Positions 28,059 through 37,834 of a DNA stretch of 56,965 nt are shown here, piece after piece; the stretch's first letter is position 1; every line of letters begins with the position of its first letter. The notes beneath the pieces are model-generated. The model searched no databases. It was not told the origin of the DNA and saw nothing but the letters and a program-made list of their open reading frames with translations. A program made the position numbers and the translations under genes. Source of the stretch: Hyphomicrobiales bacterium (GTDB lineage: Bacteria > Pseudomonadota > Alphaproteobacteria > Rhizobiales > Beijerinckiaceae); NCBI GenBank assembly GCA_947447895.1, contig CANFLM010000008.1, positions 1 to 56,965 on the forward strand. The letters are read 5' to 3'.

Positions 28059-29174
28059 TTATTTGTTTTCCACGTAGGTGATTTTGCCGTTGACGCTCTT
28101 CCATGTGTACATGGTGTAGTCAGGACGGGTGATGTCACCTTTCTTGTCATAAGCGATATCGCCGATGACGGTCTTGAAGGCCTTGCCGGAATGCATGACT
28201 TCGGCAACCTTCTTCGGATCGAGCGACTTGGCCTGTTCGGCAGCCTGCTTGATGATTTCAACAGCGGCATAGCTATACAGGGTATAGGCTTCCGGGTTGA
28301 ACTTCTTGGCTTCGAACTTTGCCACAATGGCCTTTGCCTGCGGACGGTTGCGGGGATCGGGCGGGAAGGTCATCAGAGTGCCTTCGACGCCTGGACCGCC
28401 GATCGAGGCGAATTCGTCGGAGGTGATGCCGTCACCCGACATCATCACAGCCTTGACGCCCTGATCGCGCATCTGGCGCACAATCAGACCACCTTCGGTG
28501 TGCAGGCCACCCCAATAGACGACTTCGGCACCCGATGCCTTGATCTTGGAGACCAGAGCCGAGAAGTCCTTTTCGCCGGTGTTGATGCCTTCGTAGAGGA
28601 CTTCCTTGACCTTCTTGGCATTCATGGCTTTTTTGGTTTCGTCAGCCAGGCCCTGACCATAGGTGGTCTTGTCATGGATCACAGCCACTTTTTTGCCGGC
28701 CAGTTTGGTCGCGATATATTCGGCAGCCACTGCGCCCTGCTGGTCATCGCGGCCGCAGGTGCGGAACACGTTCCACATATTGCGTTCGGTCAGCTTGGGA
28801 TTGGTTGCCGATGGCGTGACAACGATCATGCCATTTTCCTGATAGACTTCGGAAGCAGGAATGGTCACGCCGGAATTGAAGTGGCCAACCACGAACTTCA
28901 CGCCGTCACCCACGAACTTGTTGGCAACCGACACGCCCTGCTTGGGATCGGACACGTCGTCACCGATGGACACGGTGATTTTCTGGCCGAGAATACCGCC
29001 TGCGGCATTGATGTCTTCAACAGCCTGTTCGACGCCGTTCTTCAGCTGCGCGCCAAAGGCCGCATTCGGGCCGGTGATCGGGCCTGCAACGCCGAGCTTG
29101 ATCTGTGCATTGGCAAAACCAGCCGAAGCCATCAGGGCTGCGACGGCAATGCCTGTCATCATGGTCTTTTTCAT
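28059..29174 (-). CDS. Branched-chain amino acid ABC transporter substrate-binding protein (LivJ/LivK type)
   Basis: A 371-residue periplasmic type I binding protein. The signal peptide MKKTMMTGIAVAALMASAG ... ANAQ precedes a mature protein starting IKLGVAGPITGPNAAFGAQL, with DDVSDPKQGVSVANKFV and VVGHFNSGVTIPASEVY as in LivJ. The ATG at 29174 follows GGAG with 7-nt spacing; a frame start at 29186 lacks support. It is the last gene of the liv cluster and has its own 186-bp upstream gap, so it probably also has its own promoter. Ligand is likely Leu/Ile/Val. Confidence 0.95.
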   Translation of the reverse strand: MKKTMMTGIAVAALMASAGFANAQIKLGVAGPITGPNAAFGAQLKNGVEQAVEDINAAGGILGQKITVSIGDDVSDPKQGVSVANKFVGDGVKFVVGHFNSGVTIPASEVYQENGMIVVTPSATNPKLTERNMWNVFRTCGRDDQQGAVAAEYIATKLAGKKVAVIHDKTTYGQGLADETKKAMNAKKVKEVLYEGINTGEKDFSALVSKIKASGAEVVYWGGLHTEGGLIVRQMRDQGVKAVMMSGDGITSDEFASIGGPGVEGTLMTFPPDPRNRPQAKAIVAKFEAKKFNPEAYTLYSYAAVEIIKQAAEQAKSLDPKKVAEVMHSGKAFKTVIGDIAYDKKGDITRPDYTMYTWKSVNGKITYVENK

Positions 29175-29360
29175 TAAAATCTCCACTTCTTATAATGGAC
29201 CTTGTCGATCCTGCGACACGGCACTTGCCGCCTTGGTGGAGGCTTGTGCCCTGTTGGTGGTTGGATGATTGCGCTTTTTTGCGGGTCTGTCACGGTCAAA
29301 TATGGGGCAATTGGCCATCAACCACCACAAATTTTGCGAAAGACCCTCATCCAGAATTTT

Positions 29361-29726
29361 TTATTCCTTACCGCTTGTCTGCTCGCGCTCGGCCCATGAG
29401 AAGGGACCGGTGCGGACATAGAGCCAACGGTATTGGCGGGTCATCTGCCCCGCGCGGGTGTAGCGGAAACCCAGCAGCCCGATCAGGATCAGCACCAGCG
29501 TGTCCGCGACGTAGTAATGCAGGGACAACAGGCTTTCCTCGAACAGCGAGAAATGGATAAAACGGACCGCAAATCCCAAGCCGAGGAGGGCTACAACCAG
29601 CTTCGGCCATTCATGCCAGTTATTGGCCATTGCCTTGCCGGTGGCATAGGCACCGCTGCCGCCGAGAAAGACGGTGACCAGCAAAAAGACAAACAGTCCG
29701 CCTTCATCAAACAAAATCGTGTTCAT
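29361..29726 (-). CDS. DUF6867 family membrane protein in liv operon
   Basis: A 121-residue protein with three hydrophobic segments (about residues 10-30, 42-60 and 70-88) and a polar C-terminus with QYRWLYVRTGPFSWAERE. I recognise it as the small DUF6867 family, which is regularly found directly downstream of livF in alphaproteobacterial liv operons. Function is unknown; position suggests an accessory of the branched-chain amino acid importer. Two ATG codons are adjacent and I use the second (29726). It starts 7 bp after livF. Confidence 0.75.
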   Translation of the reverse strand: MNTILFDEGGLFVFLLVTVFLGGSGAYATGKAMANNWHEWPKLVVALLGLGFAVRFIHFSLFEESLLSLHYYVADTLVLILIGLLGFRYTRAGQMTRQYRWLYVRTGPFSWAEREQTSGKE

Positions 29727-29733
29727 CATGACC

Positions 29734-30467
<734 letters not shown>

Positions 30468-30471
<4 letters not shown>

Positions 30472-31301
30472 AACCCGACCTCCGCTTCTACGGCCGCAAC
30501 CTCGTTATCATCGACACCGAGATAGGCGGCAATCACGCGCGGATCGTTGCGGACCTCCTCCGGCGCACCATCGGAAATTTTCACGCCGTAATCGAGCACG
30601 ACAACATGGTCCGAAATCGCCATCACCACCGACATGTCGTGTTCGATCAGCAGCAGCGAGGTTTGACCGTCGGCCCTGATGCTGGTCAGCAGCGCGTTCA
30701 ATTCGAGGCTTTCGCGCGGGTTTAACCCCGCTGCGGGCTCGTCCAGACACAGCAGGACCGGATCGGTGCACATGGCGCGGGCAATTTCGAGCCGGCGCTG
30801 GTCTCCATAGGGCAGGTCACCGGCAGGGTCGTCCGCCCGATCGATCAGGTTGATGCGTTCGAGCCAGGCCACGGCCTTGTCGAGCGCGGCCTTCTCGCTC
30901 TTGAGATAGGACTTGGAACCCAACAGACCAAGAATACTGTAGCCCGAAGCCAGCATCAGCGGATTGTGCTGGGCAACCAGCAGGTTTTCCAGCACCGTCA
31001 TGCCCTGGAACAGCCGGATGTTCTGGAAGGTGCGGGCCACCTTGGCTTTCCAGTTGATGTGGTGGTCGGGCAGGCGCTCCAGGAGATAGGTTTTGCTGTC
31101 TGGATGCCGGAGGCCGAGCCGGCCCTCGGTTGGTTTATAAAAACCGGTGATGCAGTTGAAAACAGTCGTCTTTCCTGCACCGTTCGGACCGATCAGCGCG
31201 GTAATCTCGCCGCGATGCACATCGAAACTCAGGTCGTTGACCGCCACAAGGCCGCCAAAGCGCATGGTCAGATGTTCGATTTTCAGCAAGGGCGTTGTCA
31301 T
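30468..31301 (-). CDS. livG: Branched-chain amino acid ABC transporter ATP-binding protein LivG
   Basis: A 277-residue ABC ATPase. Walker A is GPNGAGKTTVFNCITGFY, and Walker B is LLCLDEPAAGLNPRE, both characteristic of LivG. The signature region reads AGDLPYGDQRRLEIARAM, with the LivG-type LPYGDQ replacing LSGGQ. Length is slightly above the usual 255 because of a short C-terminal extension. Its start shares one base with the livM stop, and its stop overlaps livF. Confidence 0.97.
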
Positions 31302-32704
31302 CAGCCGTGCCCTTCCTGAACCATCGAGCCGGATATGGCCTTGCGTTCTTTATAAACCACCGAAGGATCGCGGGTCGAAATCAGGCCGCGCGGTTTCCAC
31401 AGCATCATCAGCACCATGGCCACTCCAAAAACAAGCATGCGGTATTGCGAGGGATCGAAAGTCGGGCCGAACACTTCCTTGAGGAAGTCGAGTTCGCGCA
31501 GGATTTCGATCCCGCCGACCAGCGCAATCGAGGCGACGACCACCCCGAACAGGCTGCCCATACCGCCCAGCACCACGATGGCGAGGATTTGGGCGGATTC
31601 GAGGAAGACGAAGCTTTCGGGGCTGATAAAGCCCTGTCTGGCCGCAAAGAAACAGCCGGCAAAACCACCGAACATCGCGCCGATGGCAAAGGCCGTCAGC
31701 TTGGTGATGGTGGTGTTGATGCCGAGCGAGCGGCAGGCGATTTCATCCTCGCGCAAGGCCTCCCAGGCCCGACCGACCGGCAGACGCCGCAGTTTCAGCG
31801 TCACATAGGCGGTCATCAGCGACAGCACCAGAATGACATAATAGAGGAAAATAGTGCGGTAGATCGGGCTGAATTCCAGATTGAACACCGCCGCAAAGCC
31901 TGTATCGGAGGCATTGAAGGGGATGCCGAAGAAACTCGGACGCGGGATCGAGGACAGGCCGGCATAGCCGTTGGAAAAATCGACCCAGTTGATCAGCACC
32001 AGACGGATGATCTCGCCGAAGGCCAGTGTGACAATCGCCAGATAGTCGCCGCGCAACCTCAGGACCGGAAATCCGAGCAGGATCCCCCAGAGCGCAGCCA
32101 GCAAGCCGCTGATCGGCAGGCAGATCCAGAAGGCCCAGACCCCCAGAAACGGAAAGGTTTCCGGAATGACCTTGGTGGCAATCAGGGCATAGGAATAGGC
32201 GCCGACCGCATAAAAGGCGACATAGCCGAGATCGAGCAGGCCCGCCAAACCCACCACAATGTTGAGCCCCCAGCCCAGCATCACATAGATCAGGATCTGG
32301 ATGCCGAAATTGTCGATCCATTTGATCGAACCACCCGGGCCGTGGATCGCCAGCATCATCAGCGGATAGATGGTGATGAAGCCGAAACCGAGCGGGGCAA
32401 GATAGGGTTTGATGAGGGCCAGCGCGCTTAATGTTCCTGCAGGGGCCTGTTGCGCATGCTCGTTGCGGCGCGAGTGCTGGTGCAGGGAAAACAGAAACCG
32501 CGCCATAATCACCAGGCCGGTAATGACCAGAGCCATCCACCAGCGTTGTTGCAACACCAGCTTGTTGGCCATGTCCTGTTCGGCGCGGAAGGCGACAATC
32601 GGCACGCAGAGTCCGAAAGTGACCATGCCGGCAAAACCGGCATCCTTGAGGGCTTTCACGAGGTCGAAAGCCTCGGTTGAGGAGGGTGTATTGGCTTGTG
32701 TCAT
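31301..32704 (-). CDS. livM: Branched-chain amino acid ABC transporter permease LivM
   Basis: A 467-residue inner-membrane permease. The core carries the LivM hallmark GLAGLLDLGYVAFYAVGAYSYAL, then LRLRGDYLAIVTLAFGEIIRL and GRAWEALREDEIACRSLGIN, which couples to the ATPases. About 100 extra N-terminal residues with two hydrophobic stretches precede the core, as in the long LivM form (DUF3382 extension). It starts 3 bp after livH and overlaps livG by one base. Confidence 0.96.
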   Translation of the reverse strand: MTQANTPSSTEAFDLVKALKDAGFAGMVTFGLCVPIVAFRAEQDMANKLVLQQRWWMALVITGLVIMARFLFSLHQHSRRNEHAQQAPAGTLSALALIKPYLAPLGFGFITIYPLMMLAIHGPGGSIKWIDNFGIQILIYVMLGWGLNIVVGLAGLLDLGYVAFYAVGAYSYALIATKVIPETFPFLGVWAFWICLPISGLLAALWGILLGFPVLRLRGDYLAIVTLAFGEIIRLVLINWVDFSNGYAGLSSIPRPSFFGIPFNASDTGFAAVFNLEFSPIYRTIFLYYVILVLSLMTAYVTLKLRRLPVGRAWEALREDEIACRSLGINTTITKLTAFAIGAMFGGFAGCFFAARQGFISPESFVFLESAQILAIVVLGGMGSLFGVVVASIALVGGIEILRELDFLKEVFGPTFDPSQYRMLVFGVAMVLMMLWKPRGLISTRDPSVVYKERKAISGSMVQEGHG

Positions 32705-32707
32705 GGT

Positions 32708-33622
32708 TCAGACCTTCTCGACTTCGGGACGGCCCAACAAGCCGGTGGGGAGGAACACCAGTGTGATGGCCAGAATGGAGAAAGCCGCCACATCCTTGTA
32801 GTCGATCGAGAAATAGGCCGACCACATCGTCTCGATCAGCCCGATCAGCAAGCCGCCGATCACCGCACCCGGCAGCGAACCGATGCCGCCTAGCACGGCC
32901 GCCGTAAAGGCTTTGACGCCCGGCACGAATCCGTCCGAGAAATTGATCACCCCGTAATACATAATGTACATGACGCCGGCGACAGCCGCCAAAGCCGCCC
33001 CGAGCACGAAGGTCAGCGAAATGGTCTTGTCGACATCAATCCCCAGCAAAGCGGCCATTTTCTGGTCCTGCTCGCAGGCGCGCTGGGCGCGGCCCAGCGG
33101 GGTCTTTTGCACGATATACCAGAACAGGCCGAGCAAAACCGCTGTCACGACCATAATGACAATCTGCTTGTAGCCGATGCCTACGGTATAGCCATTCTCC
33201 TCGAAAAGCGGCAGTACCTGCGTAAACATCGGCGGCACCGGCTTGTTGCGCGGGCCCTGGATGACCTGGATGAGGTTGGACAACAGGATCGACATGCCGA
33301 TCGCCGAAATCAGCGGGGCCAGCCGGAACGATCCGCGCAAGGGCCGATAGGCCGTGCGCTCGATGGTCCAGTTCCACAGTCCGGTGATCAGCATGCCGAG
33401 CACCAGAACCAGAAACAGGGCGGGCACAATCCCGAAACCCAACAGGGTCGTTGCCACCAGAAACAGCAGCAGGGCGATGAAGGCGCTCACCATAAAGACA
33501 TCGCCATGGGCAAAGTTGACCATGCCGATAATACCGAAGACCATGGTATAACCGATTGCAATCAGGCCATAAATGGATCCGAGCGTCAGCCCGTTGATAA
33601 GTTGCTGGATAAAGATGGCCAT
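32708..33622 (-). CDS. livH: Branched-chain amino acid ABC transporter permease LivH
   Basis: A 304-residue inner-membrane permease opening FIQQLINGLTLGSIYGLIAIGYTMVFGIIGMVNFAHGD, split over typical LivH segments. GRAQRACEQDQKMAALLGID is the cytoplasmic coupling loop. It is the first gene of the operon livH-livM-livG-livF-DUF6867. A GGGGAGAG region precedes the ATG. The 456-bp upstream region should contain the operon promoter. Confidence 0.96.
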   Translation of the reverse strand: MAIFIQQLINGLTLGSIYGLIAIGYTMVFGIIGMVNFAHGDVFMVSAFIALLLFLVATTLLGFGIVPALFLVLVLGMLITGLWNWTIERTAYRPLRGSFRLAPLISAIGMSILLSNLIQVIQGPRNKPVPPMFTQVLPLFEENGYTVGIGYKQIVIMVVTAVLLGLFWYIVQKTPLGRAQRACEQDQKMAALLGIDVDKTISLTFVLGAALAAVAGVMYIMYYGVINFSDGFVPGVKAFTAAVLGGIGSLPGAVIGGLLIGLIETMWSAYFSIDYKDVAAFSILAITLVFLPTGLLGRPEVEKV

Positions 33623-34078
33623 CCTGTCGGTCTCTCCCCCTTGACGCTGGTCTTGCCGGTGTTGCGTGTCATGCCGACAAGATCATCAGAATATTAGCAA
33701 CGGTTGTGCAAGCTCAAAATCCACAACCTCTGCCCAGTGGACCTCGCTCAGCCGAAATCCATTCAAGCTCCACCACCCGTCAACTCCAAGCACACAAGAT
33801 ACCGTGCTTTGGCAATCAGGGCGTCGCCACAGTTCCAAGCAAAGGACATGCCGCTTCTCTTTTTTGGGACGGTCATGCCCGCTTGTTTGTTGCGCGACTC
33901 CCTCATAGCAAGGCTTGAACGATCCGCCAACAGGTCAATGCCCCTATGCACAATTTGCATGGCATGTTGATCCGGCAACAAAGCGGTAGACAGCGGGCTG
34001 GAACTGATTAGGATTTTTCCGAGCATCCGTGGAAGAATAGCCACGAGATAAACCGGACTGTCCAAGGGAGACTGACTG
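33623..34078. other. Gene-free divergent region between liv and cox operons
   Basis: No reading frame on either strand has family features; the longest ORFs here have unlikely composition (rich in Pro, Ser, Arg or Cys) and no ribosome sites. The region must contain the promoters of livH (leftwards) and coxG (rightwards). The only clear structure is a small palindrome at 33946-33960, listed separately. Confidence 0.6.
33946..33960. promoter_or_regulatory. Short palindrome upstream of coxG, possible operator
   Basis: ATGCA - CAATT - TGCAT, a perfect 5+5 inverted repeat with 5-bp spacer, 118 bp upstream of coxG. The size and AT-rich centre fit a helix-turn-helix operator such as a LysR-type site, but no regulator gene is adjacent. 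Chance occurrence is possible. Confidence 0.3.
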
Positions 34079-34534
34079 ATGGCAATGACAATGACGGGGG
34101 AGGCCGTTCTGCCTGCTTTGCAGGCCGATGTATGGGCCAAGCTGAATGATCCTGCCGTACTCAAGGCCTGTATTCCGGGCTGCCAGAGCCTCGAGACCAC
34201 CGAAGACAACGGCTTTGTCGCGGTGGCCAAGGTCAAGCTCGGCCCAGTCAGTGCAACTTTCAAGGGCAAGGTGGTGTTGAGCGACATCGACGCCCCCAAC
34301 AGTTACAAGATTTCAGGCGAAGGCGAGGGCGGTGTAGCCGGTTTTGCCAAGGGCGGTGCCGTTGTCAGGCTGGAAACCGTCGCCGAGGGGACAAAGCTGT
34401 CCTATGATGTCGAAGCCCAGATCGGCGGCAAACTCGCCCAACTCGGTGGCCGTCTGATCAATGGCGTGGCCAAGAAGATGGCTGATGAATTTTTCGCCAA
34501 TTTCGCCAAGGAAGTGGGCGGCACACCTGCCTGA
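34079..34534 (+). CDS. coxG: CoxG-type SRPBCC family protein
   Basis: A 151-residue protein of the SRPBCC/START fold. It shows the CoxG pattern: AVLPALQADVWAKLNDPAVLKACIPGCQSLE, then KVKLGPVSATFKGKV and VEAQIGGKLAQLGGRLINGVAKKMADEFF (quoted in pieces). CoxG is linked to membrane recruitment of CO dehydrogenase and, in some bacteria, to lipid or quinone binding. A GGGAGA site lies 7 nt before the ATG. It precedes coxSLM by 267 bp in the same direction. Length is shorter than CoxG forms with a C-terminal anchor. Confidence 0.9.
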   Translation: MAMTMTGEAVLPALQADVWAKLNDPAVLKACIPGCQSLETTEDNGFVAVAKVKLGPVSATFKGKVVLSDIDAPNSYKISGEGEGGVAGFAKGGAVVRLETVAEGTKLSYDVEAQIGGKLAQLGGRLINGVAKKMADEFFANFAKEVGGTPA

Positions 34535-34801
34535 TGCCTGTTTCCGGTATTCTGCCGCTTAAAAAGAGGTGTTGTGTCACGTTTGCGGAGCACAGATGGC
34601 TTGACCGGCTCCGATCGGCGTTTCACACTCTTTTTCGAGTAAATCGGGTTCAAATCCTGTGCGATCAAAAATCGTGCTTGTCGTGCCGGTGATTTCTGCG
34701 CCACAGTGGGCCGGAAATGGACGACGATTCAGCAAGATTGTGCATCGGCAGGGTTGGTCACTGTTCAAGAACGAGAATTCGGCAATTCAGGGAGGTTTTC
34801 G

Positions 34802-35278
34802 ATGATTTCTGTCTCGATGACAGTTAACGGTAAGGCGGTATCGGCAAAGATTGATCCGCGCACCTTGCTCGTTCAGTTTCTGCGCGAAAATTTATTGCTG
34901 ACCGGCACCCATGTCGGTTGCGATACCAGCCAGTGCGGAGCCTGCGTCGTGCATGTCGACGGCAAGGCGATCAAAAGCTGCACCACTCTGGCGGCCACTT
35001 GCGACGGCGCTTCTGTCGTAACCATCGAAGGTCTGGCCCATGATGGCGTGCTGCATCCGATGCAGGAAGCCTTCCGCGAGAACCATGGCCTGCAATGCGG
35101 TTTCTGCACCCCCGGCATGATCATGTCCGCCATCGATATCGTGAACCGCAAGGGCCATGATCTCGATGAGCACACGATCCGCGAGGAACTGGAGGGCAAT
35201 ATCTGCCGCTGCACGGGCTATCACAATATCGTGAAGTCGGTGGCTGCCGGTGCCCATGCCATGGCAGGATCGAAATAA
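34802..35278 (+). CDS. coxS: CO dehydrogenase-type small subunit, 2Fe-2S
   Basis: A 158-residue iron-sulfur subunit of a molybdenum hydroxylase. It binds two 2Fe-2S clusters: plant ferredoxin type through Cys40, 45, 48 and 60 ([16 protein letters not shown]), and the second through Cys99, 102, 135 and 137 (CGFC and CRC). I place the start at 34802, where AGGGAGG precedes by 8 nt; the frame continues upstream to 34706 without support. It passes electrons from the Mo centre in CoxL to FAD in CoxM. The order S-L-M is that of form II clusters. Confidence 0.96.
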   Translation: MISVSMTVNGKAVSAKIDPRTLLVQFLRENLLLTGTHVGCDTSQCGACVVHVDGKAIKSCTTLAATCDGASVVTIEGLAHDGVLHPMQEAFRENHGLQCGFCTPGMIMSAIDIVNRKGHDLDEHTIREELEGNICRCTGYHNIVKSVAAGAHAMAGSK

Positions 35279-35411
35279 TTCCAGTCCGGCCGGAGCCATT
35301 GCGTGCGGGTGTTGCCTTATGGGCCCAAACAACGGACGCAATGACCTTCACCATTTCAATTTCCCCATAACGACCCCTGATCCAACCGGGGCTTATTAGG
35401 AGGATACACTG

Positions 35412-37778
35412 ATGTCAGCGACCGGTATTGGCGCTCCTGTGCGCCGCAAGGAAGATTTCAGATTCATTACGGGCAAGGGCCAATATACCGACGACATCAA
35501 TCGTCCCGGTCAGACCCATGCGGCGTTTTTGCGCTCTCCCCATGCCCATGCGACCATTAAAAAACTGGATATCTCGGAGGCACAAAAAGCCGATGGGGTT
35601 ATTGCCGTTCTCACGGGAGAAGATCTGGCCAAAGACAATGTCGGAGGTCTCATCTGCGGCTGGATGATCCATTCCAAAGATGGCTCACCTATGAAGGCGG
35701 GCAGCCATCCTGCCCTGGCCCAAGGCAAGGTGCGCTATGTCGGTGACCATATTGCCGTGGTGATTGCCGAGACTTTGGCGCAGGCGCGCGATGCGGTCGA
35801 GAAAATCCACGTCGATTACGAACTGCTCAAGCCGGTGATCGATATGGCGCATGCCACCGACAGCGGCTCGCCCGTCATCCATGATGTGGCGCCCCACAAT
35901 CAGGTCTATGACTGGCACCTGGGCGACAAAGGTGCGACCGAAGCCGCTTTCGCCAATGCCAAGCATGTGACCAAGCTCGATATTGTCAACAACCGCCTGA
36001 TCCCCAATGCGATGGAGCCGCGTGCGGCCATCGGTGACTATGATTCCGGTCAGGATGCCTTCACGCTCTACACCACCAGCCAGAACCCGCATGTGGCGCG
36101 CCTGGTGCTGTCGGCCTTTATCGGCATTGCACCCGAGCACAAGCTGCGGGTAATCGCGCCGGATGTCGGCGGCGGGTTCGGCTCCAAGATCTTCATCTAT
36201 GCCGAAGAAACCGTCTGCGTCTGGGCAGCCAAAAAAGTCGGCCGTCCTGTCAAATGGACCGGCGACCGCACCGAGGCCTTTCTGGCCGATGCGCATGGCC
36301 GCGACCACATCACCCATGCCGAAATGGCCATGGATGACAAAGGGCATATTCTCGGCTTGCGGGTGAAAACCAAAGCCAATCTGGGTGCCTACCTGTCCAC
36401 CTTCTCGAGCTGCGTGCCGACCTATCTCTACGCGCCGCTGCTGTCGGGCCAATACAATATCCCGGCGATCTATGTCGAAGTGGAAGGGATTTACACCAAT
36501 ACCGCACCGGTGGATGCCTATCGCGGGGCGGGCCGTCCCGAGGCGACCTTCGTGATCGAGCGCATGGTGGAAGTGGCCGCACGCGAAATGGGGCAGGATC
36601 CTGCCGCCTTCCGCCGCAAGAACTTCATCAAGAGCTTCCCGCACCAGACACCGGTCATCATGGCCTATGATACCGGCAATTACGGGGCGTCGATGGATCT
36701 GGCGCTGGAAATGGCCGATTACAAGAACTTCGGCAAGCGCAAGCGCGACAGTGCCAAAAAAGGCATGCTGCGCGGCATCGGCTTTTCGGCCTATATCGAG
36801 GCCTGCGGCATTGCGCCTTCGGCGGCTGTCGGCTCGCTCGGTGCAGGTGTCGGCCTCTGGGAATCAGCGGAAGTGCGGGTCAATCCGGTCGGCACGGTCG
36901 AAGTGCTGACGGGCTCGCACAGCCACGGTCAGGGCCACGAGACCACTTTTGCGCAGCTGGTGTCCGACCGGTTGGGCATCGGCATCGATCAGGTGGCGAT
37001 TGTGCATGGCGACACCGACAAGGTGCAGTTCGGTATGGGCACCTATGGTTCGCGCTCGGGTGCTGTTGGCATGTCCGCCATTTCCAAGGCTTTGGACAAA
37101 GTGGTGGCCAAGGCCAAGAAGGTGGCGGCCTATGCGCTCGAAGCCTCCGAAGGCGACATCGAGTTCAAGGACGGCCGCTTCTCGGTGGCCGGCACCGACC
37201 GCTCGCTGGCTTTCGGCGAAGTGGCCTTGCAGGCCTATATCGCGCACAAGTTCTCCGGTCAGGACCTCGAGCCGGGTCTGAAGGAAGGCGCGTTCTACGA
37301 TCCGACCAATTTCACCTTCCCGTCGGGTGTGCATATCTGCGAGTTGGAAATCGACCCCGATACCGGTGTCACCCGCATCGACCGCTGGACGGCAGTGGAT
37401 GATTTCGGAAACATCATCAATCCGATGATTGTCGAAGGCCAGGTGCATGGCGGGATCGCGCAAGGGGTTGGGCAGGCTTTGCTGGAAGGGGCACATTATG
37501 ATGCCAATGGTCAGCTGGTGACGGCAAGCTACATGGATTACTGCATGCCGCGTGCCGATGATCTGCCGAATTTCGACATCGGCATCACCACGACGCCTTG
37601 CACCACCAATCCTTTGGGCATCAAGGGCTGTGGCGAGGCCGGCGCGATTGCCGCTCCTCCGGCGGTCATCAATGCCATCACCGATGCGCTGGGCCATGAA
37701 CAGATTGCCATGCCGGCTTCGCCGCAGGCTGTCTGGCGGGCCGCGCAAAAATCCTTGCACAAACTCGCTGCGGAGTAA
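35412..37778 (+). CDS. coxL: CO dehydrogenase-type large (molybdopterin) subunit, form II
   Basis: A 788-residue molybdenum hydroxylase large subunit. The catalytic glutamate is Glu742 in GIKGCGEAGAIAAPPA, and a Mo-cofactor loop DVGGGFGSKIF is present. The active-site loop reads AYRGAGR (residues 369-375). True high-affinity CO dehydrogenases (form I) have AYxCSFR with a copper-binding cysteine; this protein lacks that cysteine and is a form II member. Form II enzymes may act on CO weakly or on another small aldehyde or heterocycle. AGGAGG precedes the ATG. It lies between coxS and coxM. Confidence 0.95.
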   Translation: MSATGIGAPVRRKEDFRFITGKGQYTDDINRPGQTHAAFLRSPHAHATIKKLDISEAQKADGVIAVLTGEDLAKDNVGGLICGWMIHSKDGSPMKAGSHPALAQGKVRYVGDHIAVVIAETLAQARDAVEKIHVDYELLKPVIDMAHATDSGSPVIHDVAPHNQVYDWHLGDKGATEAAFANAKHVTKLDIVNNRLIPNAMEPRAAIGDYDSGQDAFTLYTTSQNPHVARLVLSAFIGIAPEHKLRVIAPDVGGGFGSKIFIYAEETVCVWAAKKVGRPVKWTGDRTEAFLADAHGRDHITHAEMAMDDKGHILGLRVKTKANLGAYLSTFSSCVPTYLYAPLLSGQYNIPAIYVEVEGIYTNTAPVDAYRGAGRPEATFVIERMVEVAAREMGQDPAAFRRKNFIKSFPHQTPVIMAYDTGNYGASMDLALEMADYKNFGKRKRDSAKKGMLRGIGFSAYIEACGIAPSAAVGSLGAGVGLWESAEVRVNPVGTVEVLTGSHSHGQGHETTFAQLVSDRLGIGIDQVAIVHGDTDKVQFGMGTYGSRSGAVGMSAISKALDKVVAKAKKVAAYALEASEGDIEFKDGRFSVAGTDRSLAFGEVALQAYIAHKFSGQDLEPGLKEGAFYDPTNFTFPSGVHICELEIDPDTGVTRIDRWTAVDDFGNIINPMIVEGQVHGGIAQGVGQALLEGAHYDANGQLVTASYMDYCMPRADDLPNFDIGITTTPCTTNPLGIKGCGEAGAIAAPPAVINAITDALGHEQIAMPASPQAVWRAAQKSLHKLAAE

Positions 37779-37834
37779 GGCGATTTTCGAGATATTTGGC
37801 CCTTAACGGGCTTAGAGGAATTGGGAGATTCAAG

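Noticed and set aside
33666-33970. Overlapping plus-strand ORFs in the liv-cox gap
   Set aside because: Low-complexity composition, no ribosome site, no motif; likely chance frames.
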